In this document: in pieces, positions 53,554 to 62,984 of the stretch
How positions within the stretch are numbered: position 1 is the stretch's first letter
Layout: every line of letters begins with the position of its first letter
Source of the DNA: Bacteroidales bacterium 6E
Lineage (GTDB): Bacteria > Bacteroidota > Bacteroidia > Bacteroidales > Prolixibacteraceae
Direction: 5' to 3'
Length of the DNA stretch: 64,000 nucleotides
Assembly (NCBI GenBank): GCA_001270045.2
Contig: DF970686.1
Location: forward strand, 1-64,000
Made by a program: the position numbers and the translations under genes
Notes under the pieces: model-generated
What the model was told of the DNA's origin: nothing
The model's input: only the letters and a program-made list of their open reading frames with translations
Databases searched by the model: none

Positions 53554-53695
53554 GCAACTATTTACCATGCATTTATAACAACAGCAAGGAATACTCACTT
53601 CAGCCTGTAATAATGTTGGCCTGCCCGGGAACCTTGTAGGATGAAAATTTGCAAGGCGAAGCGAAATCGCTATTTTTACGCAGTTTAAGTAAACT

Positions 53696-54247
53696 ATGCA
53701 AATCAATCATATACCTGGTTTTTGGGTGCTGGATGTAACCGCGACAACCACCCGTGTCCAAGGTCCTGACGGATATATTTTCCTGATCGGGCTGGCGGTT
53801 TTAATCATTCTGCCACTCCTTTATCTGGTTTACCGGAAAACCTTTGGGAAAAACCGGTCGGTTGGCAATAAAAGGAAACAGGGATTCTGGACGAGAAAAA
53901 AGGTTTCAATTGAACTTGAAAAAGACCGGCTTTATTATCCAGACACCATCCGGCTGATTGTCAGGAACACCGGAAAATCAGATGTTGACATCGACAGGCC
54001 CATGCTGATTTTCAGGAATTTCTGGTCAAAAAGAAAATTCAGGTTGAAAGGCACACAACGGTATAGTTTTTACCCATTATTGCTGGAACCCGGAAAAACC
54101 CATGATTTGTCCATTGACCTTAACCATTTTTACCGTCATGACAAACGACTGAAACGATATCCACGGATTACCCTGATTGTTTCTGACGTAAGCGGAAAGA
54201 AATTTCCCCCGAAAAGTATTATGCTTCGAAAAACCCTCTTCAGGTAA
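53696..54247 (+). CDS. Membrane-anchored protein with Ig-like domain, function unknown
   Basis: 183 residues. After a short N-terminal segment comes one transmembrane helix (about 27-45, YIFLIGLAVLIILPLLYLVY). A basic linker (KTFGKNRSVGNKRKQGFWTRKK) and a beta-sandwich-like domain with VSIELEKDRLYYPDTIRLIVRNTGKSDVDIDRPMLIF follow. It is adjacent to, and 5 bp ahead of, a pullulanase gene, so the two are likely co-transcribed. A perfect palindrome AGTTTA-AG-TAAACT (53682-53695) abuts its start codon. No family is recognised. Confidence 0.65.
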   Translation: MQINHIPGFWVLDVTATTTRVQGPDGYIFLIGLAVLIILPLLYLVYRKTFGKNRSVGNKRKQGFWTRKKVSIELEKDRLYYPDTIRLIVRNTGKSDVDIDRPMLIFRNFWSKRKFRLKGTQRYSFYPLLLEPGKTHDLSIDLNHFYRHDKRLKRYPRITLIVSDVSGKKFPPKSIMLRKTLFR

Positions 54248-54252
54248 TCCAC

Positions 54253-56190
54253 ATGCGTAACTGGCATTTCAATCATATAGATTTCTCGACATACCCTCAT
54301 TATGCGGGAGATGATCTTGGAGTTGTCTGGACTTCACTTCGAACCTCTTTCAGGATCTGGGCCCCCACCGCTTCACAGGTAGAGCTCAGGCTATACAATG
54401 ACGGTGAGAATGGACGACCGGTCAAGATCATCGAAATGTCAAAAGGAGACCTCGGCACATGGCACCACATTGAACCCGGCAACCTGGTCAATTGGTTTTA
54501 CACCTTCAGGGTTAATGATGAAGGATGGCTGCAGGAACATCCAGGCCCATACGCCCATGCAGTCGGAGTCAACGGAATGCGGGGAATGATAGTCGATTTG
54601 GCCTCCACCAATCCATCGGGTTGGGAAACCGACCGGGGACCATCACTCCCGAATTTTACAGACTGGATCATTTATGAATTGCATGTCAGGGACTTCTCGA
54701 TTGCCGAGAATTCGGGTATGCGACATAAAGGAAAATACCTGGCTTTCCAGGAAACCAAAACCGTTTCCCCCTTGGGAGAAAAAACAGGGATCGACCATTT
54801 GGTTGATCTGGGTATTACCCACGTACACCTGTTACCCGTATTCGATTTTCAATCGGTAGATGAGGAAAATCCCGGAAAAAAATACAACTGGGGATATGAT
54901 CCACAAAATTTCAATGCACTTGAAGGATCCTATGCCACCGACCCCTACGATGGAAAGGTTCGCATCAGTGAATTCAAACAGCTGGTCAGAAGCCTTCACC
55001 AAAAAAATATGGGTGTCATCATGGATGTGGTTTATAACCACACCTGGCTGACCAAAGGTTCGGTATTTAACCAGACGGTCCCAGGATATTTCTACCGCCA
55101 GAATCCCGATGGCTCCTTCTCCAATGCATCCGGATGCGGTAACGAGATTGCTTCAGAACGAAGCATGGTCAGAAAATTCATCATCGATTCGCTCCGATTC
55201 TGGATCACGGAATACCATATCGACGGATTCAGGTTTGACCTGATGGGAATTATCGATCTGGAAACTATGAAAATGATCAGGCAGGAAATTGACAAAATCA
55301 ATCCGGGGATCCTGATTTACGGAGAGGGGTGGGCAGCCGACCACAGTCCGATGCCTGAAGAAAGACGGGCGGTCAAGAAAAACATATCGCAGCTACCTGG
55401 GATAGCAGCCTTTAGTGACGACATGCGTGATGCCCTTAAAGGGAATCACAGCCAGAAGATTTCCAGAGGTTTTGTGAGTGGATTGTCTTTGAGGGAGGAA
55501 ACCGTTAAGTTTGGCATAGTTGGATCGGTATGGCACCCTCAGATCGTATACAGTTATGTGGAATCATCGCATGAACCCTGGGCGACTGAGCCAACTCAGT
55601 GCATTAATTATTCTGACTGCCATGACAATTTCACCCTCTATGACAAGCTCAGGTTGAGTGTTCCCAGAGCGTCGGAAGAAGAGCTCAAGAAGATGGTCAG
55701 ACTGGCAGGGGCAATTGTACTTACCTCACAGGGAATCCCATTCCTTCATGCCGGAGTGGAAATTTGCCGGACCAAAAACGGAAACGGCAATTCCTATAAT
55801 GCACCTGACCTGATCAATCAACTCGATTGGATCCGGAAATCTGTATATAAGGATGTATATGAATATTACCGGAAACTGATACAACTCAGAAAGAATATCC
55901 CTCTCTTTCGCCTACCCAAAGCCGAATCAATCAGGGAACAGCTGAACTTCTGCATGAAATACCAGATTGGGGTAATTTCCTATTGCCTGAAAGCAAAAGA
56001 GGCAAAAGGACCCTGGAATTTCCTGATCGTGGCATTCAATGCCAACAATGAAACGGTTTCCATACCCATACCCGAAGGAGAGCTAACCATCATTGCCAGG
56101 GGGGGAGAAATCAGTGAGGATGGACTGGGAACCATCAACGACACAGCCGTACAGGTTGAACCGCTGTCAATGATGGTATTGGGAAAGTGA
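54253..56190 (+). CDS. pulA: Type I pullulanase (GH13_14 debranching enzyme)
   Basis: A 645-residue debranching enzyme that hydrolyses alpha-1,6 branches of pullulan, glycogen or branched maltodextrin. It has no signal peptide and should be cytoplasmic. A CBM48-like domain (about 25-110) precedes the GH13 barrel with the type I signature YNWGYDP (211-217). Catalytic residues are nucleophile D329 (DGFRFD), acid/base E358 (YGEGW) and D458 (DCHDN). It fits conversion of imported or stored glucan inside the cell. Its stop codon directly abuts that of the convergent gene: the six bases TGATCA serve both. Confidence 0.95.
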   Translation: MRNWHFNHIDFSTYPHYAGDDLGVVWTSLRTSFRIWAPTASQVELRLYNDGENGRPVKIIEMSKGDLGTWHHIEPGNLVNWFYTFRVNDEGWLQEHPGPYAHAVGVNGMRGMIVDLASTNPSGWETDRGPSLPNFTDWIIYELHVRDFSIAENSGMRHKGKYLAFQETKTVSPLGEKTGIDHLVDLGITHVHLLPVFDFQSVDEENPGKKYNWGYDPQNFNALEGSYATDPYDGKVRISEFKQLVRSLHQKNMGVIMDVVYNHTWLTKGSVFNQTVPGYFYRQNPDGSFSNASGCGNEIASERSMVRKFIIDSLRFWITEYHIDGFRFDLMGIIDLETMKMIRQEIDKINPGILIYGEGWAADHSPMPEERRAVKKNISQLPGIAAFSDDMRDALKGNHSQKISRGFVSGLSLREETVKFGIVGSVWHPQIVYSYVESSHEPWATEPTQCINYSDCHDNFTLYDKLRLSVPRASEEELKKMVRLAGAIVLTSQGIPFLHAGVEICRTKNGNGNSYNAPDLINQLDWIRKSVYKDVYEYYRKLIQLRKNIPLFRLPKAESIREQLNFCMKYQIGVISYCLKAKEAKGPWNFLIVAFNANNETVSIPIPEGELTIIARGGEISEDGLGTINDTAVQVEPLSMMVLGK

Positions 56191-57411
56191 TCAAAAAGCG
56201 GCAAGCAGCAGATCAATGTCTTTGGCTGCCAGGTTAAACCTGTATCCGATATCGCGATTGGTCAGGATCCCATGATAAAGATAAACCCCTTTCCTGAATC
56301 CCCTTGAGTTCTTTAGGTAAGGATCAACACCTCCGTTCTCGGCTACCGCCAGCAAGGTGGGGATCAGGATATTGCTCATGGAGATTGAGGCCGTTCGGGC
56401 CACCAGGGCAGGCATATTGGGAACACAATAATGGATAACCCCATGCTTTTTAAAGATTGGATTTTCGAGATTTGTAAGCCGGGAAGTCTCAAAGCACCCC
56501 CCCTGACTGATATTGAGATCGATGATGACAGTTCCCTCCTTCATCTGTTCAATCAGCTCTTCGGAGACTTTAAACTTGATGGCTGAGTTGAATGGCATGG
56601 CACCAATGACTACATCGGCCGAGACCAGCGCCTTTTTAAGGACTTTGGGATAAAGAACCGATGAGAAGATCCTCTGGCCAAGCTTTTCTTCAAGCCGGCT
56701 CAGGTCTTCCACGGAGGTGTCGAAAATCTTGACTACCACCCCCAGGCTAAGTGCGGCCCGTGCCGCATATTCAGCGGCAGTCCCTGACCCTATGATCACC
56801 AGCTCGGCAGGCGTGATTCCTGAAACATCGCCGAACAAGACACCCTTACCCCCTCTGGAAGTGCTCAGATATTCACTGGCAATGGTTATGGCGGCAATAC
56901 CAGAAATCTGACTCATCTGATGTACAAACGGCATATAACCGTTATCATTCTCAAAATATTCATAGGCAATGCAGGTCACCTTCTTCTGGGCCAGTTTATC
57001 AATTGTCTCCGGAGTATGTGATTCAATCTGAAGGTTTGAAAAGATGGTCTGGTTGCCCTTCAGTAAATCCACTTCCTGACAATTGAAAGGTGCAATACGG
57101 ATGATGATGTCGCAATTGAAAATGATTTCTTTGTTGTCGGTGATAAAAGCACCAGCCTCCATATATTCCTCATCCGAATAATTGGCATATCTCCCTGCCC
57201 CCCTTTCGATAAAGATATCATGGCCATATGAAACCAGCAGGTCAACAGCCTGTGGCGTAAGCGGAACACGATATTCCACATTGGGCAGATCTGAAGGGAT
57301 GCCGATGGTGATCTTTTTCTCCTTGCGCTGTACCTCAAGCATTTCCTCCTTTGGAAGCAGCATGGTTTTCGATACGGGCAACCCTGATCTGGTTTTTTCG
57401 CTGGCTGTCAT
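56191..57411 (-). CDS. Alanine dehydrogenase/PNT-family oxidoreductase
   Basis: A 406-residue protein of the alanine dehydrogenase and transhydrogenase family. It has the N-terminal substrate domain (VEYRVPLTPQAVDLL, with the Arg that binds carboxylate in true enzymes) and a Rossmann domain with VIGSGTAAEYAARAALSLGVVVKIFD. The catalytic His of classic alanine dehydrogenase (near FTYLHLA) is replaced here, reading IFSNLQIES. Bacteroidota homologues share this, so the family name is safe but L-alanine oxidation is not proven. Confidence 0.83.
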   Translation of the reverse strand: MTASEKTRSGLPVSKTMLLPKEEMLEVQRKEKKITIGIPSDLPNVEYRVPLTPQAVDLLVSYGHDIFIERGAGRYANYSDEEYMEAGAFITDNKEIIFNCDIIIRIAPFNCQEVDLLKGNQTIFSNLQIESHTPETIDKLAQKKVTCIAYEYFENDNGYMPFVHQMSQISGIAAITIASEYLSTSRGGKGVLFGDVSGITPAELVIIGSGTAAEYAARAALSLGVVVKIFDTSVEDLSRLEEKLGQRIFSSVLYPKVLKKALVSADVVIGAMPFNSAIKFKVSEELIEQMKEGTVIIDLNISQGGCFETSRLTNLENPIFKKHGVIHYCVPNMPALVARTASISMSNILIPTLLAVAENGGVDPYLKNSRGFRKGVYLYHGILTNRDIGYRFNLAAKDIDLLLAAF

Positions 57412-57457
57412 TTTATTGGGATTTTAAAGTGGAAAGTTACTGTCAATCTCTGAATTT

Positions 57458-57892
57458 TCAAAACTGCCCAGAGTTCAAAAATGCGCTGATTCGGCGTGTA
57501 TCATCCGGTTCAACGACAATCTCTACCCTGACATACTTTTCCGGGAGCAAGGCCTCAATTCTTTCCGGCCATTCTATCAGGCAATAACTCCCACCGTAAA
57601 AGTAGTCCTCATACCCCAAATCGAAAGCCTCCTCCAGGTCGCGAATGCGGTAGAAATCGAAGTGATATACCGATGATCCGCCATTTATGGCATATTCATT
57701 TACAATGGCAAAGGTTGGACTGGTTACGGTATCGTCAGAACCAAGTTGACGGCAAATCGCCTGGATAAAGGTGGTTTTTCCTGCACCCATGGCACCATAC
57801 AAGGCAAAAACACGCTGATCACCGAATTCCCGGATCAAGGCATCTGCCACCTCTCCCAGCCTTTCTGGTGTTACCAGATTTCTTTCAAACAT
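57458..57892 (-). CDS. tsaE: TsaE, ATPase of tRNA threonylcarbamoyladenosine synthesis
   Basis: A 144-residue P-loop protein that, with TsaB, TsaD and TsaC, makes t6A37 on ANN-decoding tRNAs. The Walker A is GAMGAGKTT and the family blocks are VTSPTFAIVNEY, VYHFDFYRI, LGYEDYFYGGSYCLIEWPERI and VRVEIVVEP. Length is typical. It is cytoplasmic and essential in most bacteria. It lies 46 bp upstream of the alanine dehydrogenase-family gene on the same strand. Confidence 0.95.
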   Translation of the reverse strand: MFERNLVTPERLGEVADALIREFGDQRVFALYGAMGAGKTTFIQAICRQLGSDDTVTSPTFAIVNEYAINGGSSVYHFDFYRIRDLEEAFDLGYEDYFYGGSYCLIEWPERIEALLPEKYVRVEIVVEPDDTRRISAFLNSGQF

Positions 57893-58053
57893 GTGGAATT
57901 TCTTTTTTACAATATTACAACCAAATCATCAGATTACCATCCCATGTCGAGCCATGAAAGTATACCTGCAACCATGGAACCACCGACCGGATGAAAAGAA
58001 ATCTTTGTACCTGAAATCTGCGACAGGTCATATTTCTGTCCGGAAAATATACT

Positions 58054-58061
58054 TAACTTTG
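58054..58061 (+). promoter_or_regulatory. Candidate gcvH promoter
   Basis: An exact TAACTTTG 28 bp before the gcvH ATG gives a short leader. The -33 region has no exact TTTG. Confidence 0.55.
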
Positions 58062-58089
58062 AGGCCTAATTATAAAAACCAGATGTATT

Positions 58090-58470
58090 ATGAAATTACC
58101 TGAGAATCTGAAATACACGCAGGATCATGAATGGATTCTGGTGGACGGCGATGTAGCCACTGTTGGGATCACAGATTTTGCACAGGGCGAATTGGGAGAC
58201 ATTGTTTTCGTGGAAATCGAAACAGAAGGGGAGACTTTGGATAAAGGTGAAATTTTCGGGACAGTGGAAGCCGTAAAAACCGTTTCTGACCTGTTTATGC
58301 CGGTTACAGGTGAAGTGATTGAAGTCAACGAAACGCTTGCCGATAATCCGGAAGCAGTCAACAAGGATCCTTACGGAACAGGATGGATGATCAGGATCAA
58401 GATCTCGGATGAATCAGAAATCGCAAATCTGATGTCGGCCGAAGATTACAAAAAAATGATCGAAGCCTGA
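58090..58470 (+). CDS. gcvH: GcvH, lipoyl carrier protein of the glycine cleavage system
   Basis: A 126-residue lipoyl-domain protein. It carries the aminomethyl group between the P, T and L proteins of glycine cleavage. Family blocks are LKYTQDHEWILVDGDVATVGITDFAQGELGD, then GTVEAVKTVSDLFMPVTGEV with lipoyl Lys63, and NEDPYGTGWM-like NKDPYGTGWM. gcvP, gcvT and lpd are not in the window. A strong intrinsic terminator follows. Confidence 0.97.
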   Translation: MKLPENLKYTQDHEWILVDGDVATVGITDFAQGELGDIVFVEIETEGETLDKGEIFGTVEAVKTVSDLFMPVTGEVIEVNETLADNPEAVNKDPYGTGWMIRIKISDESEIANLMSAEDYKKMIEA

Positions 58471-58537
58471 TGATAATCCTGGCCTGCCAATTCCTTTGAG
58501 TAAAGGCACATTTTTATCATCAAGAAAAATATTAAAG

Positions 58538-58561
58538 GGTACCTTCTGGTACCTTTTTTTT
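58538..58561 (+). terminator. Intrinsic terminator of gcvH
   Basis: GGTACC/GGTACC arms (58538-58543 and 58548-58553) with a TTCT loop are followed by eight T residues (58554-58561), 67 bp past the stop codon. Confidence 0.9.
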
Positions 58562-58574
58562 GTGGGAAGATTTT

Positions 58575-58604
58575 AAAAAAAGCCCGGAGAAAGATTCCCC
58601 GGGC
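58575..58604 (-). terminator. Intrinsic terminator of the class II RNR gene
   Basis: On the minus strand, a GCCCGG/CCGGGC stem (58604-58599 with 58587-58582) with an 11-nt loop is followed by seven T residues (58581-58575), 26 bp past the stop codon. Confidence 0.85.
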
Positions 58605-58629
58605 CCTAAAGGTTGAAAAGATTGTATGA

Positions 58630-61185
58630 TTACCCGCATTTTGAACTTCCACAGGATACACAGGTAAGGCAACCCTCCTGGTATATTACGTCATTGGAAC
58701 CACACTCCCCGCATTTGGCATCCTCGGCAATGGTTCCATTGGGTATATATTTTTTCAGGGCCCTTGCCACACCCGCTTTCCATGAATTGATGGTCTCGTT
58801 GTCGAGCTGCAGGCTGGTAACCAGTTCAACAACCTTATGGATCGGCATACCATGGCGCAAGGTACCTGAAATCAGCTTGGCATAATTCCAGAATACAGGA
58901 TTGAATTTATAAGACAGACCTTCAATGGTGGTCTTATATCCCCTCTTGTTGACATACTGGAAGTCGTACCGTGAATTTTCCTCGTCTTCATAGTTTTTAA
59001 TGATGTTACCCTTGGTCACTGATCTTGGTAACAGGATGCCATCCTCATCATCGCTGAGCCCTGTGAAGATTTCGTAAGGCATTCCTTCGATCAGGCCGAT
59101 AAAAGCCACCCATTTTTCACGGTTATTCTGGAACCTGACGACATCTGCCTCAAGAATCTCGGGACGTTTGGTCGGGAAAGGGACGTTTTTCTTCTTCTCC
59201 TCCTTTTTATCGGTAATAAGGACACCCGAGCGAGATCCGTCACGATAAACAGTCACTCCTTTACACCCACTTTGCCAGGCTTCAAAATAGAGTTTACCAA
59301 CAAGATCTTCCGAAACGTTGGATGGAAGGTTGATGGTAACACTGATGGAGTGGTCGACCCATTTCTGGATACGGCCCTGCATATGTACCTTGGCAACCCA
59401 GTCAACATCGTTGGAGGTAGCCATATAGTAAGGGGATTGCTTAACCAGATCATCGAGTTCTTCCTGGGTATAAGATCTTTTGCTATCGTGGCCATTCACT
59501 TCCATCCAGGTCTTGAACTTGTGGTGGAAAACGGTATACTCTTCCCAGTGGTCACCAACCTCATCAATAAAATCGACCCTGACGTCCTTGTCGTTAGGAT
59601 TGACTTTGCGGCGACGCTTATACACCGGCATGAATACGGGTTCAATACCAGAAGTCGTTTGTGTCATCAGGCTGGTTGTTCCGGTTGGTGCAATGGTCAG
59701 CAGTGCGATGTTTCTCCTGCCGTACTTCGTCATTTCTTCATAGAGTCCAGGATCGGCTACCCGGATACGGTTGATCAACGGATTGTTCTTTTCACGCTCG
59801 GCACTGTAAATTTTGAAGGCGCCACGCTCACGTCCAAGGTTCACGGAAGAACGGTAAGCCTCGAGTGCCACGATTTTATGAACTTCAACCGAGAAATCGG
59901 TAGCATCTTCAGAGCCATAACGGAGACCAAGGGCGGCCAGCATGTCGCCTTCGGCAGTGATCCCGATGCCGGTACGACGGCCTTCCTGGGCTTTAGTCCG
60001 GATATTGATCCAAAGATTACGTTCAACAGCCTTGATTTCTTCAGTTTCAGGGTCATCGTCAATCTTTTTGATGATAGCATCAATTTTTTCCAGCTCAAGA
60101 TCGATGATGTCGTCCATGATTCGCTGGGCAACATGCAGGTGTTTCTTGAAAAGGTCGAAATCGAATCTTGCATTTTTGGTGAATGGATAATGGACGTAGG
60201 AGTAAAGGTTGATTGCCAGAAGCCTGCAGCTGTCGTATGGACAGAGAGGAATTTCACCGCATGGATTCGTAGACACGGTACGGTAGCCCAGGTCGGCATA
60301 GCAATCAGGGATTGATTCCTTGATAATGGTATCCCAGAATAGAATGCCAGGTTCGGCTGACTTCCATGCATTATGAACAATCTTTCTCCATAGATCGGAA
60401 GCCACGATATCCTTTTTGAACTGGGGATTCTTGGCATCGATGGGATATTGCTGGGTATACATTTCGTCAGCCTGGACGGATTTCATGAAATCATCATGAA
60501 TCTTGACGGAGACATTGGCTCCTGTAACCTTTCCCTGTTCCAGTTTGGCATCAATGAATTTCTCGGCATCAGGATGCTTAATCGAAACTGAAAGCATCAA
60601 GGCACCACGACGCCCATCCTGGGCCACTTCGCGGGTCGAGTTGGAATACCGCTCCATGAAGGGAACAATTCCTGTAGAGGTTAAGGCCGAATTCTTGACT
60701 GGCGAACCTTTGGGTCGGATATGGGAAAGGTCATGTCCTACGCCACCCCGGCGCTTCATCAGTTGAACCTGCTCCTGGTCAATTTTCATGATGCCACCAT
60801 AGGAGTCAGAATTACCGTCGTTGCCAACCACGAAGCAGTTTGACAATGATGCAATCTGGTAATCATTTCCAATGCCTGTCATGGGGCCACCCTGTGGAAC
60901 AATGTATTTAAAATCCTTCAGGGTTTCATAAATCTCCTCCTCACTCAGAGGATTGGCATACTGTTGTTCAATTCGTGCGATTTCCTTGGCAAGCCGCCTG
61001 TGCATATCATCAGGAGTCAACTCGAAAATATTGCCGAATGAATCCTTCAGGGCGTACTTGTTTACCCATACCCTGGCAGCAAGATCATCCCCGTTAAAAT
61101 ATTTAAGCGATGCCTTCACCGCTTCCTCCTGAGAATAAATCTTCCTGCCCTTGGGGGCCTCAACAGTTACCTCTTTCATAGTCAT
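58630..61185 (-). CDS. nrdJ: Class II (B12-dependent) ribonucleotide reductase
   Basis: An 851-residue adenosylcobalamin-dependent reductase that makes deoxynucleotides without oxygen. Key parts are SLSNCFVV (redox cysteine), the catalytic STNPCGEIPL loop with Cys and Glu, and TAPTGTTSLM-like TIAPTGTTSLM. A C-terminal zinc-ribbon/swing-arm region holds seven cysteines in three groups (CGECG, GCLTC, CVSCGSSKCG). The start may be the ATG at 61185 or six bases later. No cobalamin riboswitch is seen in the 319 bp upstream, so B12 control, if any, is by another means. Confidence 0.96.
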   Translation of the reverse strand: MTMKEVTVEAPKGRKIYSQEEAVKASLKYFNGDDLAARVWVNKYALKDSFGNIFELTPDDMHRRLAKEIARIEQQYANPLSEEEIYETLKDFKYIVPQGGPMTGIGNDYQIASLSNCFVVGNDGNSDSYGGIMKIDQEQVQLMKRRGGVGHDLSHIRPKGSPVKNSALTSTGIVPFMERYSNSTREVAQDGRRGALMLSVSIKHPDAEKFIDAKLEQGKVTGANVSVKIHDDFMKSVQADEMYTQQYPIDAKNPQFKKDIVASDLWRKIVHNAWKSAEPGILFWDTIIKESIPDCYADLGYRTVSTNPCGEIPLCPYDSCRLLAINLYSYVHYPFTKNARFDFDLFKKHLHVAQRIMDDIIDLELEKIDAIIKKIDDDPETEEIKAVERNLWINIRTKAQEGRRTGIGITAEGDMLAALGLRYGSEDATDFSVEVHKIVALEAYRSSVNLGRERGAFKIYSAEREKNNPLINRIRVADPGLYEEMTKYGRRNIALLTIAPTGTTSLMTQTTSGIEPVFMPVYKRRRKVNPNDKDVRVDFIDEVGDHWEEYTVFHHKFKTWMEVNGHDSKRSYTQEELDDLVKQSPYYMATSNDVDWVAKVHMQGRIQKWVDHSISVTINLPSNVSEDLVGKLYFEAWQSGCKGVTVYRDGSRSGVLITDKKEEKKKNVPFPTKRPEILEADVVRFQNNREKWVAFIGLIEGMPYEIFTGLSDDEDGILLPRSVTKGNIIKNYEDEENSRYDFQYVNKRGYKTTIEGLSYKFNPVFWNYAKLISGTLRHGMPIHKVVELVTSLQLDNETINSWKAGVARALKKYIPNGTIAEDAKCGECGSNDVIYQEGCLTCVSCGSSKCG

Positions 61186-61504
61186 GGTCTAAAAAATTAA
61201 TGTTTTACTTCCGAATCGAAATATTTTAAAACTAATAAGTGCTTGAAAATCTAAGGTTGCGGTGTGTCCAATGCTGTTCAGATTGCGCTATGCAATATAA
61301 CCCTGCAAAACAGATTTTGGAATACTTTTAAAACTCATTAATTCAAAAGTTTTCAACTTTCAAATGTTAGTATTCTGTTTATTAGTAGGTTAACATTTTT
61401 ATGCCACTCAAAAGTTTACAAAAACGGTAATTCCCTATACATATAAAATCAGATAAATTCAAGATTTTCCGACTTTTTTCGAAGCATATTTAATACACAA
61501 TTTA
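61186..61504. other. 319-bp intergenic region upstream of nrdJ
   Basis: This AT-rich stretch separates nrdJ from the Kdo transferase gene on the same strand. I looked for a B12-box and found none. No exact TAnnTTTG on the minus strand and no coding frame were seen. Confidence 0.4.
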
Positions 61505-62770
61505 TCAAGAAATACCGCCTCGATGCTTATCGTCTGGGAATAAGTAATTTAGAATAATTCTTGTTGCACCTGCCTTCACCTGCACATAATTTCTGGCTGC
61601 TTCGGAAGATTTCAAAAGATAAGGTGGATTATTAAGGAGTTCCAGCAGAACCTTGTCGAGCGACTTATGGTCATTTATGGAGAATGCGGCCTGCAAGGAT
61701 ATCATATCCCTGGCTTCCCTGAACCGGTTATAGTTCGGGCCAAATATCACGGGCAAACCGAAAGTTGCCGCTTCCAGCGTATTGTGGATACCTACGCCAA
61801 ATCCACCCCCAATATAGGCTACCTGCCCATATTTATATATGGAGGAAAGCATACCGACGGAATCGATGATCAGAACCTGACAGTCAATTATTTGAATTTC
61901 ATTTGCATGACTAAACCTGACAGCTGGTTTTTTCAACAATTGAAACAGTCTGTTGATATTTGTTTCAGATACCTCATGGGGCGCAATGATGAATTTAACA
62001 TCCTGATTATCGTTGATAAATCTGGCAAGCAATTCTTCATCAGGTCTCCAGGTACTTCCGGCAACCACCACCTTGTTGCCTGACGCAAACTTATCAACAA
62101 GAGGTATGGGTTGTGAACTATTTGCGATGGCCAGCACCCTGTCAAATCTCGTGTCACCCGAAATTGTGCAATTCTTTATCCCAATGCCATGAAGGAGATC
62201 AATTGAATCCTGATCCTGGACAAACAACCTGGTGAAATCGTTCAGTATTCCCCGATACCACCTTCCAAACAGGTCGTTCCGGAAGAAAGGCTGTTCTTTC
62301 CTGAAAATTGCACTGACCAGATAGAGAGGGATATTCCTCTGCTTTAACCCGGATACATAGTGACGCCAAAATTCGTATTTCACGAACACAGCCATCCGGG
62401 GATTAATGAGATCAAGAAATTCTTCGGCATTGGATCGCGAATCCAGGGGGAGATAGGCCACGATGGCAGCTTTGTCGTAATTCTTCCTGATCTCATATCC
62501 CGAAGGTGAGAAAAAAGTCAGCACGATCCTGTATTCCGGATGGCTGTCAGCGATCGATTCAATTACCGGTCGCCCCTGTTCAAACTCGCCCAGGGAAGCA
62601 CAATGAACCCAGATACACGCTCCCTCACCCTCTTTCAATTTAGCCAGTCTGCCCTTCCAGTCCTTCCGCCCTTCAACAAAAAGTCTTGCCTTTTCATTGA
62701 AAAGCGATGCCATCCTGACCATAATCCGGTAGACGAAGAGAAAAAGATCATACAGAATATTCATATCCAT
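61505..62770 (-). CDS. waaA: WaaA, 3-deoxy-D-manno-octulosonate (Kdo) transferase
   Basis: About 421 residues from the ATG at 62770 (or 62764). A longer frame to 62827 has a poor leader. It transfers Kdo from CMP-Kdo to lipid A precursor in the cytoplasmic face of the inner membrane (GT30). An N-terminal hydrophobic helix anchors it (LYDLFLFVYRIMVRMASL). Family blocks are GEFEQGRPVIESI, TFFSPSGYEIRKNY and VKYEFW, with GGGFGVGIHNTLEAATFGLPVIFGP as the nucleotide-sugar site. It supports an LPS-bearing envelope. Confidence 0.93.
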   Translation of the reverse strand: MDMNILYDLFLFVYRIMVRMASLFNEKARLFVEGRKDWKGRLAKLKEGEGACIWVHCASLGEFEQGRPVIESIADSHPEYRIVLTFFSPSGYEIRKNYDKAAIVAYLPLDSRSNAEEFLDLINPRMAVFVKYEFWRHYVSGLKQRNIPLYLVSAIFRKEQPFFRNDLFGRWYRGILNDFTRLFVQDQDSIDLLHGIGIKNCTISGDTRFDRVLAIANSSQPIPLVDKFASGNKVVVAGSTWRPDEELLARFINDNQDVKFIIAPHEVSETNINRLFQLLKKPAVRFSHANEIQIIDCQVLIIDSVGMLSSIYKYGQVAYIGGGFGVGIHNTLEAATFGLPVIFGPNYNRFREARDMISLQAAFSINDHKSLDKVLLELLNNPPYLLKSSEAARNYVQVKAGATRIILNYLFPDDKHRGGIS

Positions 62771-62984
62771 GAAATTTCGCTGTAAAGAAACAAAGTTTGC
62801 GTGGTATAGAAGGTGATGAACCACCATTTTTCACTACAAGGACAATTTCAGCAGGAAAAAATGGACAATACGGCCATGTTTATTTGCGAAACACGATTTT
62901 TTATTGAAAAAGCCAGTCTTTAATGAAACATCTTCATGATTTTACCGAATATTTAGGTATATGTAAACATTAACAGCAACAGCC

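Noticed and set aside
59272-60315. Plus-strand frame opposite nrdJ
   Set aside because: It lies entirely antisense to a highly conserved enzyme.
61186-61504. Cobalamin riboswitch before nrdJ
   Set aside because: No B12-box-like conserved core was found in the upstream stretch.
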